27,377 nt of DNA, from NCBI GenBank assembly GCA_934565795.1, contig CAKTIM010000027.1:1-27377 (forward strand), read 5' to 3'. Below are positions 1-8,360 of the stretch, in pieces (the stretch's first letter is position 1; each line of letters opens with the position of its first letter). The notes below the pieces were generated by a model that was not told the DNA's origin, searched no databases, and saw only the letters and a program-made list of their open reading frames with translations. A program made the translations under genes and the position numbers. The stretch is from an uncultured Oscillospiraceae bacterium. GTDB lineage: Bacteria > Bacillota > Clostridia > Oscillospirales > Oscillospiraceae.

Positions 1-479
1 GCGTTTGTCCACCTTGCTTCCATTTGGATTTTGTTGAAATAATACAAGAATACTTCATTTTCAGATACGCTCTAATTATGTATTTGGTGTTTTTATCGGC
101 AAGGGCCTCGTCCGCTTATCGTGTCCATCCGTTATCTCATCTAAACTATCTCATATCGGTTGCCCACCATAAGAGAAATTGTTTATTTCGCGAAGCAAGC
201 CGTATATCGTCACTGAATCAACTTTAGCAAATGCTCATGACAGCGAGTAATATATCATAATCTCACAAGAAAACTCAAGACCATCGGTTTGATCTTTCCA
301 AATTGCCAGTTCGTTCATCTTCTCACATCCTAACACTTTCTGCTGATTTTGTTATCCTTGCGTATATTATACGTTGCAATATGACGGAATACAAGACAAT
401 CCTAATGGTCAAATACCAGCTATTTCCCGAAGTGAACCAGTGCTAGTCCCGTTATATCACAGCAAATTCATAATCATAA
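1..479. other. AT-rich intergenic region without an intact gene
   Basis: I see no convincing gene here. A 67-codon plus-strand ORF at 24-227 has no Shine-Dalgarno site and no recognisable family. The minus strand holds a broken small reading frame, listed separately. The region is visibly more AT-rich than the coding DNA to its right. Confidence 0.5.
112..318 (-). pseudogene. Degenerate small ORF with two in-frame stops
   Basis: Reading the minus strand from an ATG at 318 gives a frame starting MNELAIWKDQTDGLEFSCEI. It reaches a TGA stop after 26 codons, then continues with a protein-like stretch containing DSVTIYGLLREI, meets a second TGA, and ends at a TAA near 112. A weak purine-rich site (AGGATGTGAG) precedes the ATG. 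The pattern (MNEL start, a tyrosine-glycine turn in the middle, about 65-70 codons) resembles the small DUF6514-type proteins of Clostridia. I cannot confirm that by search. It may simply be chance sequence. Confidence 0.25.
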
Positions 480-620
480 GGGGCTGTCTCAAAATAGAAT
501 TTTCTAAAAATTAGCCCAACAATAAGGCCTTGAAAATCCAATTGAAACTGGATTTTCAAGGCCTTTATCTAACTTTTGAAGGGGACCATTTTCTTGCAAT
601 TCGCATTTTAAGACAGCCCC
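480..620. mobile_element. 141-bp MITE-like element with GGGGCTGTCT ends
   Basis: The element begins GGGGCTGTCTCAAAA and ends with the inverted form TTTTAAGACAGCCCC, so the terminal inverted repeats match at 14 of 15 positions. Inside is a perfect 17-bp stem (524-540 with 549-565) around an 8-nt loop. There is no coding capacity. The ends resemble the termini of several IS families in Firmicutes (for example IS1182-like), so it may be a non-autonomous derivative; the family assignment is inference. I saw no clear target duplication. It lies 20 bp past the aguA stop codon, and its internal hairpin could also end transcription of that gene. Confidence 0.55.
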
Positions 621-639
621 GGTATTTTTTGCGGACAGT

Positions 640-2613
640 TTAATCGTAGATTTTTCTGCCCTGTTCGTCGTCGATGTCGCTGATGCGGTGGAAGTAGGTG
701 TTGATGATGTCACACCAGTCGCGGGCGTGCTCTTTTTGGTGGGTCAGGCGCTGGTGCATGCGCTCGTAGGCGTCGGCGGGGAGCAGGGGCTGGATACGCT
801 CCAGGGCTGTCAGGAAGTCGGCGGCCATTTGGGCGCCCTCGAAATGGGTGTCGTAGATGTGCTGGATGATGGTCTTGCCGGTGCTCAGGCGGTAGGTATA
901 GGGCATGTGGTGGAAGAACAGCAGCAGCTCCTCCGGGCAGGTGGCCGGGTTTTCGTAGAGGCTGGCCAGAGGCTCATTGTACTGGCGGCAGTAATCGGTG
1001 CCGTCCCTGCCCCGCTCCACGCCCAGGCCGCGATGGTTGGCCCGGTGATAGGTGCCCCAGCGGTCGTATTCGTAGCCGTCCACGCTGGGCCCGTAGTGGT
1101 TGTTGGGGGACACCATCCAGCCGATGCCCAGGGGGGAGGTGTACTTTTCGTAGGCGGGCCAGGAGTTCATCAGGATATCCGTCAGGGTGTCCGTCACCTG
1201 CCGGTTCAGGCCGAAGGTCAGCTGCACCCATTCCCGGGCCAGCTGCTCCGGCTCCAGGGACATATCATAGGCCAGGCTGCCGAAGCCATACAGGTTGGCG
1301 GCGGCCAGGTCGTGTCCCGTCCAGTTTTCGTCGTCGCCGGTATTGGTCACGGCGGTCATGCCGCAGTTGACGTTGCCGTAGCTGCGTCCGCTGACCAGGT
1401 CGCGCACCCGGCTGGGCACATCCGGGACGTACATATCCTGCTCCAGCACCTGCCGGAACCAGGGCATCAGGTAGCACACGTGGCGCTGCTGGCCGGTGTA
1501 CTCCTGGGCGATCTGGAATTCGATCATCATATTGGTGTGCTTCAGGCCGCCGAACAGGGGGGCCACCGGCTCGCGCACCTGGAAATCCATGGGGCCGTTC
1601 TTGATCTGCAAAATCACATTATCCCGGAACTGGCCGTCCAGGGGCATGAAGTTCTCATAGGCGGCCTTGGGCCGGTCGGTTTTGGCGTCCCGCCAGTCCT
1701 GGCGGCAATTGTACACAAAGCAGCGCCAGATGATCTTTCCGCCGTAGGGAGCCACCGCGTCGGCCAGCATATTGGCCCCGTCGGCATGGGTGCGGCCATA
1801 GGTGAAGGGGCCGGGGCGGCCCTCGGAATCGGCCTTGACCAGGAAGCCGCCGAAGCCGGGCAGCTCCTGCCAGATCTCCCGGGCCTTGTTCATCCACCAG
1901 ACCTTCACGCCGGGGTCGCAGGGGTCGCTGAGGGTCAGCCCGCCCAGCTCCATGGGGGCGGCAAAGTTGACGGACAGGTACAGGTCGATGCCGTAGGCGG
2001 CAAAAACGCGCTGAAGCTGCCGCAGCTTTTCATAATAGCGGTGGGAGATCAGCCAGGAGGCCGCGCCGCCCACGTTCACATTGTTGATCACCAGGGCGTT
2101 GATGCCCACCGAGGCCACCAGCCGGGCGTAGTCGTGGATGCGCTGGTTCACGATGATCTCATTGTCCCGGAAGAAGAAGGAGCGGCCGGAGTAGCCCCGC
2201 TCGATGCTGCCGTCCATATTGTCCCAGTGGTTCAGCATCCGCAGGGGGTTGGCAGGCGCGGCGCTCTGCTGCACATGCAGCGCGTCAAAGGGCTTGCCGG
2301 ACAGCCGCAGCTGCCGCAGCAGCGCGAACACGCCGTAGAGCATTCCCCGCTCTCCCCCGGCTTCCAGAGTGCAGGCACCGTTTCCGGCGTCCAGCCGGTA
2401 GCCCTCCGGGTGCAGGGCGGCATTGCGGCGGATCACCAGCCGGGGGGCCGCGGCATCCAGGCGCACCGTCTGCCCGTACATGCCCCCAAGGCCCAGGGTC
2501 AGCTCCTCAAAAGCGCTGTCTGCCAGGGGGCCGGTGAATTCACTGTTCACCGTAAACACCTGCGCCTCCGGCGCAATCAACGGATATTCCAGCCAGCATT
2601 TTGTGTAATTCAT
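640..2613 (-). CDS. aguA: Alpha-glucuronidase, GH67 family
   Basis: This 657-residue enzyme should remove 4-O-methyl-glucuronic acid or glucuronic acid from the non-reducing end of xylo-oligosaccharides. The GH67 signature is clear. VKADSEGRPGPFTYG carries the probable acid E264, PMDFQVREP carries D343, and IAQEYTGQ carries E371. Their spacing (79 and 28 residues) equals that of the known Geobacillus catalytic residues E285, D364 and E392. Length is close to the usual 680-690. I chose the ATG at 2613 because AAAAGGAG lies 7 nt upstream; a longer frame upstream has no such site. No signal peptide is visible, so it is probably cytoplasmic and acts on imported oligosaccharides. The next gene upstream on the same strand is an SGNH esterase, separated by repeat cluster A. 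Confidence 0.93.
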   Translation of the reverse strand: MNYTKCWLEYPLIAPEAQVFTVNSEFTGPLADSAFEELTLGLGGMYGQTVRLDAAAPRLVIRRNAALHPEGYRLDAGNGACTLEAGGERGMLYGVFALLRQLRLSGKPFDALHVQQSAAPANPLRMLNHWDNMDGSIERGYSGRSFFFRDNEIIVNQRIHDYARLVASVGINALVINNVNVGGAASWLISHRYYEKLRQLQRVFAAYGIDLYLSVNFAAPMELGGLTLSDPCDPGVKVWWMNKAREIWQELPGFGGFLVKADSEGRPGPFTYGRTHADGANMLADAVAPYGGKIIWRCFVYNCRQDWRDAKTDRPKAAYENFMPLDGQFRDNVILQIKNGPMDFQVREPVAPLFGGLKHTNMMIEFQIAQEYTGQQRHVCYLMPWFRQVLEQDMYVPDVPSRVRDLVSGRSYGNVNCGMTAVTNTGDDENWTGHDLAAANLYGFGSLAYDMSLEPEQLAREWVQLTFGLNRQVTDTLTDILMNSWPAYEKYTSPLGIGWMVSPNNHYGPSVDGYEYDRWGTYHRANHRGLGVERGRDGTDYCRQYNEPLASLYENPATCPEELLLFFHHMPYTYRLSTGKTIIQHIYDTHFEGAQMAADFLTALERIQPLLPADAYERMHQRLTHQKEHARDWCDIINTYFHRISDIDDEQGRKIYD

Positions 2614-2639
2614 GTTTTTTCTCCTTTTGTAGAGATTTT

Positions 2640-3245
2640 GTCGGCCCCACCCGCAGTCGGGCACAGTAAAAAGCTTTTGCCCCCATGGGGGCGGCAATTT
2701 GTCGACCCGGAACGTTGCGGTTTAGGAAGCAGTAAAGATGAACGTATAACGTAAAAGGATACATCTCTGAGCTTCCCTGAGGGGGAAGCTGTCGCCTCAG
2801 CGACTGAAGAGGGCACTCAGGTGATGGTTTTGATAGAGATTTGGTTAAAAAGGTACAATGTCAAACACTTTGAGCCCGTAGGGGCGGATACCAGCCGCCC
2901 GCCGAGTACCGGGATTGAGCGGTTCGTCTATACAGCTCACGTTCGTTACCTTTCGGGCGGCTGGTATCCGCCCCTACGGATGGGTGCGTACCATTCAACT
3001 TACCCTTAATAAAGAACCACGTGCGGTAGGCCCTCTTCAGTCAGCCCTGCGGGCTGCCAGCTTCCCCCAAGGGAAGCTTTTGGAGGAAACCGTCAGCTGC
3101 TACCATTCAACGAACTGCTATCAAAGTGGTTACGCTGCGGGGCGACAAATTGCCGCCCCCTACGGACTCAGAAAATTTTGTGCATTCCACTCACCGCACT
3201 GCTATCGAAGCAGCATGTTCCGGGCGACGGGTAGCCGCCTGGAAG
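2640..3245. repeat. Intergenic repeat cluster A (composite palindromes)
   Basis: This gene-free stretch between the SGNH esterase and aguA is made of dispersed palindromic modules. A pair of exactly inverted 23-bp GTAG-headed palindromes lies at 2878-2900 and 2955-2977. A third of a related type is at 3139-3163, and a degenerate one is at 2689-2708. Modules of a second family (AGCTTCCC...GGGAAGCT followed by GTCGC...GCGAC) lie at 2770-2820 and, inverted, at 3029-3078. Linker sequences between them recur in clusters B, C and D. Open frames here run through repeats and are not genes. Confidence 0.85.
2878..2977. repeat. BIME-like pair of inverted GTAG palindromes
   Basis: Two perfect reverse-complement 23-bp units face each other with GTAG at both outer ends and a 54-bp centre. 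The centre (GAGCGGTTCGTCTATAC and flanks) also occurs in clusters B and C in the opposite orientation and in D. This is the cleanest example in the window of the paired arrangement typical of bacterial interspersed mosaic elements. Confidence 0.75.
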
Positions 3246-3252
3246 TGGGGGG

Positions 3253-4920
3253 TTATTCTACATACCCGAAGCCCAGGATGGTGAATACGTTGTCCTTGTC
3301 CTCGGGGGCCATTTGGATTTCTATGCGATGGGGGGCGGATTCCTGACGGTTGAAGAGGATGGTGGTGTGGCAGTGCGTCCAGCCGGCTTCGGTGGGGTCG
3401 AGGATGCGGTGCTTTTCGCCGTCGATGGTGACGATCACCTTGCCGAAGTCCGGGCTGCCGGAATCCTTGAATTCCAGCACCAGCTTGCGGCAGGTCAGCT
3501 CCAGCACAAAGGGTTCGTCCCCCGCCTCCTTCATCCAGTTATGGGGGAACATGGGGGTGTTGTAGTCGTCATTGTCCAGGGGGACGGCCTGCAAGTCCGT
3601 GTCCGTCCCCGCAAAGCTGCCGGGGGTGACTGTCGCGCCGGGGCAGGACTGCACCCGGTCAAGCAGCTTCAGGTTTTCGTAATCCGCGCCGTAGAAGGGC
3701 GGGACGTAGCCCTGGGGCTCCTGCTCCGGCTGCTGGGCACCCAGGCGGTCGATGAGGTACAGCAGGCAGTCCGCCATGATGCGGTGGCCCAGGTTGCTGG
3801 GATGGTACACATCGTAAAAATACTGCCGCTTGGTGATCACCCGTCCCTCAGGCCGGGCGAACTGGGGGCTGACTGCCTCCAGCACGTCCACCATGGGCAC
3901 CTGATGGCGGTAGCCGATGGGGGCCAGGCGGCGCTTCAGGTTCCAGTCGTTGGCAAACACCGCAAAGAGCATAATCACCGCCGGGTGGTTGGGCTGGGCC
4001 AGAATGTGTCGGATCAGGCTTTCATAGAAAACACCCTCCGTCTCGTCTCCGGCGTCGTTGACGGCAAATTCCACCACCACCAGGTCGGGCAGCGCGGCTC
4101 CGTCCCGGTTGATGTCCCGGTCATAACGCATCAGCCCGGTCTCCGAGGGGGTGCCGCCCACGCCCGCCTTGACGTAGCGGATGTGCTGGCCGAAGCGGGC
4201 GCGCAGCCCCTGCGCCGTCACTTGTGCGTAGCAATTCTCTTGCAGGGGCACCGCCCCCGCGCCCTGGGTGATGGAGCCGCCGATGAAGGCCACAGTCACA
4301 TCCTCCCCCGCCCGTGCCCGGGACAGGAAGCGCTGCATCCGAGCGTTGTTGCCCGCGCTGAGGAAGGAGCGGGCGATCATCTCCCGATAGGCGGGGGCGT
4401 CAAAATCCACCGCCGGATCGGGGTTCTGCTCCGGCACCTGGAAGCCGGGATTGACGTAAAAAATAATGGTGGCCGTGGCGGTGTCCGCCGCATGGGGGAA
4501 CTCAAAGAGGAATTCCGCCGGGGCCTGGTCATATTCGCTCCAGTGCAGCTTCGTCAGGTCGATCACCCGCTCCGCCCCGTCGGCGGGCAGGGTGAAGCGG
4601 TGGCTGCTGCCGGGGCCGCCCTGTCCCCGGAAATTCAGGGAAAAATCCACATCCATGGGCACCGGCGCAACCAGGGACACCCCCACGCTGTGCACCAGGC
4701 GGCGGAAGCCCTCCGCCGTGGTCAGCAGGCGCAGGATCTCCTCATCCTGAATCCCGCCGTTCACCCTTGCAAAGGTGGGCAGCCGGTCGCTGCTGATGTA
4801 AACCGGGTGCCGTCCCCGCCCGTCGTCCTGGGGGATTCCACCCACGCATTTATCCAGCAGCACATAAAAGCCCGCCCGCTTCTCGGTCGGGTCTCTGGGC
4901 GCTACAGGGCCTGAAATCAT
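3253..4920 (-). CDS. SGNH/GDSL hydrolase, probable carbohydrate esterase
   Basis: The 555-residue protein has an N-terminal beta-rich region (about 1-200), an SGNH esterase core (about 205-395) and a C-terminal region of about 160 residues that looks like a beta-sandwich. All SGNH blocks are present: FIGGSITQG with nucleophile S216, the GVGGTPSETG oxyanion block, EFAVND (N288), and YDVYHPSNLGH with D370 and H373. Such enzymes often deacetylate xylan or other polysaccharides. The aguA gene downstream suggests xylan side-chain removal, but the substrate is inferred. The ATG at 4920 is preceded by GGAGG 7-8 nt upstream. No signal peptide is apparent. The leader can fold over the ribosome site; see the separate entry. 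Confidence 0.85.
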   Translation of the reverse strand: MISGPVAPRDPTEKRAGFYVLLDKCVGGIPQDDGRGRHPVYISSDRLPTFARVNGGIQDEEILRLLTTAEGFRRLVHSVGVSLVAPVPMDVDFSLNFRGQGGPGSSHRFTLPADGAERVIDLTKLHWSEYDQAPAEFLFEFPHAADTATATIIFYVNPGFQVPEQNPDPAVDFDAPAYREMIARSFLSAGNNARMQRFLSRARAGEDVTVAFIGGSITQGAGAVPLQENCYAQVTAQGLRARFGQHIRYVKAGVGGTPSETGLMRYDRDINRDGAALPDLVVVEFAVNDAGDETEGVFYESLIRHILAQPNHPAVIMLFAVFANDWNLKRRLAPIGYRHQVPMVDVLEAVSPQFARPEGRVITKRQYFYDVYHPSNLGHRIMADCLLYLIDRLGAQQPEQEPQGYVPPFYGADYENLKLLDRVQSCPGATVTPGSFAGTDTDLQAVPLDNDDYNTPMFPHNWMKEAGDEPFVLELTCRKLVLEFKDSGSPDFGKVIVTIDGEKHRILDPTEAGWTHCHTTILFNRQESAPHRIEIQMAPEDKDNVFTILGFGYVE

Positions 4921-4927
4921 AACATAA

Positions 4928-4957
4928 CCTCCCTCCGGGAGCCTGCACCAAGGGAGG
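4928..4957 (-). promoter_or_regulatory. Leader hairpin covering the SGNH esterase ribosome site
   Basis: On the minus strand CCTCCCT (4957-4951) can pair with AGGGAGG (4934-4928), and the second arm is the Shine-Dalgarno sequence of the esterase gene. The upstream arm belongs to a GTAG-headed GGGGGGCCTCCC stretch like the intergenic palindromes, so the structure may be a repeat remnant rather than an evolved switch. Confidence 0.35.
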
Positions 4958-4981
4958 CCCCCCTACTTATCACAGCATCAT

Positions 4982-5009
4982 TCTATAGTTTTTCCGCGCC
5001 CGGTACCAA
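4982..5009 (-). promoter_or_regulatory. Candidate promoter of the SGNH esterase gene
   Basis: On the minus strand TTGGTA (5009-5004) and TATAGA (4987-4982) are 16 bp apart, about 60 bp before the start codon. The match to sigma-A consensus is moderate. Confidence 0.35.
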
Positions 5010-5088
5010 CCACATCTTGCGCAACAAATCTCCATCTGTTGCTTTTTTACGAGGCTTAAGAAGCCTCTGATTACTGATGGCCGACGTT

Positions 5089-5847
5089 TCACGAAAGAGC
5101 ACAGATCATTTCCGCGAACAGCTTCGGCCTGAGCAGCGCCAGACCCGCATGCCCCAGCGCGGGCAGAACCTCAAATTCTGTCTGCGGAAATTTTCGCTTC
5201 ATATAATTGATATCCTGTTTTCTCTCCTTTTCCTCGCCCTTTGCATACCAGTAATGGATTTGCGTGTCCAGCTTAGGCGCAGGCTCAGGAACTTTGTAAT
5301 TATTACACGACTCAAAGGTGCGCCATATTGTTTTCCTGCTGCAATGCCGCAGAACATCCGCCACATACTGTAAATCCTCTTTGGAATACTGATCTGTAGC
5401 AAACGCTTTTTCCAGCAGCGCCACGCCGCCTGCCCTTCCAAGCATCATCATAAGGTAATCCTTCAAGGCAATCACACGTGTCGCAAGCCATGGCAGCTGA
5501 TAGGGCGTGATTCCGCCATCCATGACACAGTGCTTTATTTTAACCGTTTGCCCCAGCGCCACCATCAGCGCAATGGAGCCTCCCATTGAGCAGCCATATA
5601 CCGCATATAGTTCCGTATAGCCCTCCGCTTTAAGCCAGGCGTTCAATTCCGAAGCAATCTGCTCCACGCCGGTAAAATCGCTGTCGTTCTCAAAATCATA
5701 TCCGGGAAGCGCCGGAACCAGAAGGTGGTAATTTTCTTGCAGCAGCGGAATTACATTTTCAAAATAATCCCACTTTACAACAGATGGATGAATCAGCAGG
5801 ATTGTTTTCTGATTCTCTTTTCCGAATTCATGGATATTCACTGTCAT
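5089..5847 (-). CDS. Alpha/beta hydrolase
   Basis: This 252-residue alpha/beta-hydrolase-fold protein has unknown substrate. The nucleophile elbow GCSMGGS places Ser at 87, LGHAGLAL gives His233, and the acid is probably one of the Glu residues in YAKGEEKE (205-206), where many relatives have Asp. TILLIHPSVVKW is the usual oxyanion-strand region. The ATG at 5847 follows AGGAAGG closely; a longer frame to 5883 lacks a better site. The gene has its own promoter and lies between two terminator-like regions, so it appears to be a single-gene unit not tied to acsB. Its codon use is visibly more AT-rich than that of its neighbours, which may mean later acquisition. Confidence 0.8.
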   Translation of the reverse strand: MTVNIHEFGKENQKTILLIHPSVVKWDYFENVIPLLQENYHLLVPALPGYDFENDSDFTGVEQIASELNAWLKAEGYTELYAVYGCSMGGSIALMVALGQTVKIKHCVMDGGITPYQLPWLATRVIALKDYLMMMLGRAGGVALLEKAFATDQYSKEDLQYVADVLRHCSRKTIWRTFESCNNYKVPEPAPKLDTQIHYWYAKGEEKERKQDINYMKRKFPQTEFEVLPALGHAGLALLRPKLFAEMICALS

Positions 5848-5873
5848 GCGCCTTCCTTTTTGCTGTTTGCCCC

Positions 5874-5902
5874 ATAGTATCACAAACTGGCAGTAAAAAC
5901 AA
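5874..5902 (-). promoter_or_regulatory. Promoter of the alpha/beta hydrolase gene
   Basis: On the minus strand TTGTTT (5902-5897) and TACTAT (5879-5874) are separated by 17 bp, 27 bp before the start codon. It directly follows the acsB terminator hairpin. Confidence 0.5.
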
Positions 5903-5937
5903 GAACAGTCACAGCAGCCGGGGCTGCTGTGACTGTT
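5893..5937 (-). terminator. Rho-independent terminator of acsB
   Basis: A perfect 16-bp stem (5904-5919 with 5922-5937) and tiny loop lie just after the acsB stop codon. On the minus strand the stem is followed by CTTGTTTTTAC, a short T tract. Confidence 0.75.
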
Positions 5938-5959
5938 TACGGTTATGCAGAGAAAGCGC

Positions 5960-8086
5960 TTACATCAGCGGATCCAGGCCCAGAACGGGGTGGCCCTTTT
6001 CGGTCAGCCAGTTCAGCAGCTCCTCGCCGTCGGTGGTGATGGTCTCGTCGGCGATCATGTCGGAGAAGTTGTCAATACCGTACAGCTCCTTGGCGGTCTT
6101 GTTCAGCCGCTCGGCCACGTCGTCCTTCAGCTCCTTGGGCATCCAGACAATGCGCTCCAGGCCGCCCTCGGCGGAGATGAACTTCTTGGAGGAGATGAAG
6201 TGGCGGCCATGGCCCATGTAGCCGGGGGTCTGAACGCCGCCGCCGGTGCAGGAGGCCAGCTCGCCGAAGGTCATGCCCACAGGGGTCATGCCCTTGAATT
6301 CCCGGTTGACCACGATGACGCCCATGGACATGGGCTCGATGCCGCAGATGCACTCGAAGCAGCCGCAGGAGGTCATGGGATCCTCCAGCAGGGAGTACAG
6401 CGTCACATTCTCTACCGCGCCGTGGGTTGCCTCGGCGATGGCGGCGTTGACGGAATCATAGCGGCCCAGGCGCTCGTCGGTGCAGCCCTCCTTGAAGATG
6501 GGCTGGCAGGGGCCGTTGGGGTTCAGCTCGTTGGTGGCCTTGGCGTCCAGCCAGGACACTGCGCCGCACAGGCCCAGACGCTCGGGGGTGACCACGCAGC
6601 AGTGGGCGGGGGCGAAGGACTGGCACAGGATGCAGGTGTAGTAGCGATCCACAGCCTCGTCGGTCATAGAGGCCAGACGGTCGTCGCGGGCGTCGTAGCG
6701 GGGCATTGCCACCTCGTCGCGGAACTTGGCAGCCTCCGCCGCGTCGGTGATGATGGTGACCTGGCACTTATCCACCACGGCGTCAAACTCGTTCATGATC
6801 ATCACGTACAGCACTTCGGCAAAGTCCTTGATGCGCAGGCCCGCCTCAAAGGCGGCGTTGCTCACGCGCACCCGCACCTGGTTGCGCTGGCCGGTGTGCA
6901 TGACGCCCTCCATATAGTTGAACCAGGAGTGGAATTTACGCTCAATGACGGACTCGAAGTCGGTCTGCATCTTCTTACCGGCGACCTCCACAAAGGTGGC
7001 CAGGGCCAGATCCTTTTCCTGATCGAAGTCGGGGCCGATCACGGTGATCTTGTGATCCTCCACCTCGTTCATCTGGCGCATCAGCACCAGCTCAGCGGTG
7101 GGGTTCTTGGCAGACCAGCACTCGTTGTGCATATCGGCCTTGCGGATGATCTCGCCCTCGAAGGCGGCGGCGAAGGCCACGGGGATGGGCAGCTCGGTGG
7201 TCTTGATCTTGATGCCCCGCAGCTCCAGGGACTTCTTCACGGTCTCGGCGTGGTCGCACACGGATTCCAGCGCGCCGGGCACCTGGTTCTCAGCCAGGTC
7301 GATATCCACCACCACGAGGAAGCCCAGGGCGATGGCGCCCGCACCGGCGGAGACCACCACGGCATCGATGGCACCGAAGGTATTCACAAAGGCGGGGACG
7401 CGGTTCTTGGTGTAGTCCAGCAGACCGGCCAGGTCGCCGGGCTGGATGTTGCCGAAGATCAGCGCGGCGCGGATGGCCACGGTGACCACATGGATCACGG
7501 CGGTGACGTCATGGCCCAGGGGGATGACACGCAGCTCCAGGCCCATCTTCACGCCACCCTCGGCGCACTGCTCGATGCACTCGCCCACCAGGAAGGTCAG
7601 CAGGCCCTTGGACTGGTAGTCCTTGACCACCTTCACCACATCGGCGGCATTGTCCGCCTTGCCCAGCACCACGGCCACGCCGGGGATATCGCCGGTGACC
7701 AGGGGCACGCCCAGGGAGCGGATAACGGGATCGGGCACGAAGCCGATACCGGCCTCGTTCTCATAGGGGTTACCGCCCTCCACATATTTCAGGCCCTCAA
7801 TGATCTCCGCGCCCACGGCGGTGGCAAGACCGGCGTTCAGCGCCTGGCCCAGATCCTCCTGATTGGTGATCAGGCTCTTCAGCACGCCCACGCAGGCGGG
7901 CAGGTCGCCCAGGGTCTTGACCTTCACGCCGGTGGCGGCGTAGATGGTGGGGAAGAAGTAAGCGGTATCGGGGAATGCGATTTCCTTGTCTGCGCCGTAT
8001 TTGGCGATGGCATTGTTCACGGCGCCCTCGGTCAGCCCCGCAACAGCATTGGAGCCGCCATAGATCAAATCGGTTAATACACTCAT
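5960..8086 (-). CDS. acsB: Acetyl-CoA synthase (ACS), CODH/ACS complex
   Basis: The 708-residue enzyme joins CO, a methyl group from the corrinoid protein and CoA into acetyl-CoA in the Wood-Ljungdahl pathway. The A-cluster ligands are all present. C485, C488, C497 and C507 would hold the 4Fe-4S cube, and the C574-G575-C576 motif would hold the distal nickel. The spacings (3, 9, 10, 67) match those of Moorella ACS (C506, C509, C518, C528, C595-C597). Length is near the usual 729, so the bacterial N-terminal CODH-contact domain is retained. AGGAGG stands 8 nt before the ATG at 8086. The gene follows the acsC-acsE fusion on the same strand but is separated from it by about 1 kb of repeats. No CODH catalytic gene is seen here. 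Confidence 0.96.
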   Translation of the reverse strand: MSVLTDLIYGGSNAVAGLTEGAVNNAIAKYGADKEIAFPDTAYFFPTIYAATGVKVKTLGDLPACVGVLKSLITNQEDLGQALNAGLATAVGAEIIEGLKYVEGGNPYENEAGIGFVPDPVIRSLGVPLVTGDIPGVAVVLGKADNAADVVKVVKDYQSKGLLTFLVGECIEQCAEGGVKMGLELRVIPLGHDVTAVIHVVTVAIRAALIFGNIQPGDLAGLLDYTKNRVPAFVNTFGAIDAVVVSAGAGAIALGFLVVVDIDLAENQVPGALESVCDHAETVKKSLELRGIKIKTTELPIPVAFAAAFEGEIIRKADMHNECWSAKNPTAELVLMRQMNEVEDHKITVIGPDFDQEKDLALATFVEVAGKKMQTDFESVIERKFHSWFNYMEGVMHTGQRNQVRVRVSNAAFEAGLRIKDFAEVLYVMIMNEFDAVVDKCQVTIITDAAEAAKFRDEVAMPRYDARDDRLASMTDEAVDRYYTCILCQSFAPAHCCVVTPERLGLCGAVSWLDAKATNELNPNGPCQPIFKEGCTDERLGRYDSVNAAIAEATHGAVENVTLYSLLEDPMTSCGCFECICGIEPMSMGVIVVNREFKGMTPVGMTFGELASCTGGGVQTPGYMGHGRHFISSKKFISAEGGLERIVWMPKELKDDVAERLNKTAKELYGIDNFSDMIADETITTDGEELLNWLTEKGHPVLGLDPLM

Positions 8087-8295
8087 GGATGATTCCTCCT
8101 AAAAATGAATGTGATATACGCTTCAAGCCACTTCGGCGCAGGTCTTGAAGAAGTGGATTGTGAAAAGAAAACGGGATAAACGCCCTTTGGCCCCCCGTAG
8201 GGGTCGGCAACCTGCCGACCCTCACCCTGACGGTTTGGGTAGCAGTAGGGATGAACGTATACCCTCAAGTATACATCCCAAGCTTCCCTGTGGGG

Positions 8296-8360
8296 TGTTG
8301 CAGAGCGCAGCGAATCTTTCATTACAATCATTGCCGGTGGCAATGATACCATAATTAAAT
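8296..8360 (-). mobile_element. 65-bp mini-element, copy 1 (inverted)
   Basis: This sequence interrupts a second-family palindrome that is uninterrupted at 2770-2820 and 12740-12790. Read on the minus strand it has a central hairpin with ACC loop (CATTGCC/GGCAATG), then GATTCGCTGCGC, and ends with CA directly against CCCC. It is a diverged relative of the copies at 13117-13179 and 18509-18572. Confidence 0.65.

Noticed and set aside
24..227. 67-codon plus-strand frame at the left edge
   Set aside because: No ribosome site, no family resemblance, AT-rich non-coding setting.
112..318. Recoding of TGA (for example selenocysteine) in the broken small frame
   Set aside because: Two TGA codons occur, but no stem-loop or selenoprotein family context is seen; decay is the simpler reading.
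5051..5067. Hairpin GAGGCTT/AAGCCTC as terminator of the alpha/beta hydrolase
   Set aside because: The stem is only 7 bp and on the gene's strand it is followed by A residues rather than T.
5945..8077. A 710-codon plus-strand open frame opposite acsB
   Set aside because: It mirrors acsB, is rich in His, Gly, Val and Ala as expected from the reverse of a GC-rich gene, and has no motif or ribosome site. The same reasoning removes the 836-codon frame at 9177-11687, the 567-codon frame at 18866-20569 and similar ones.
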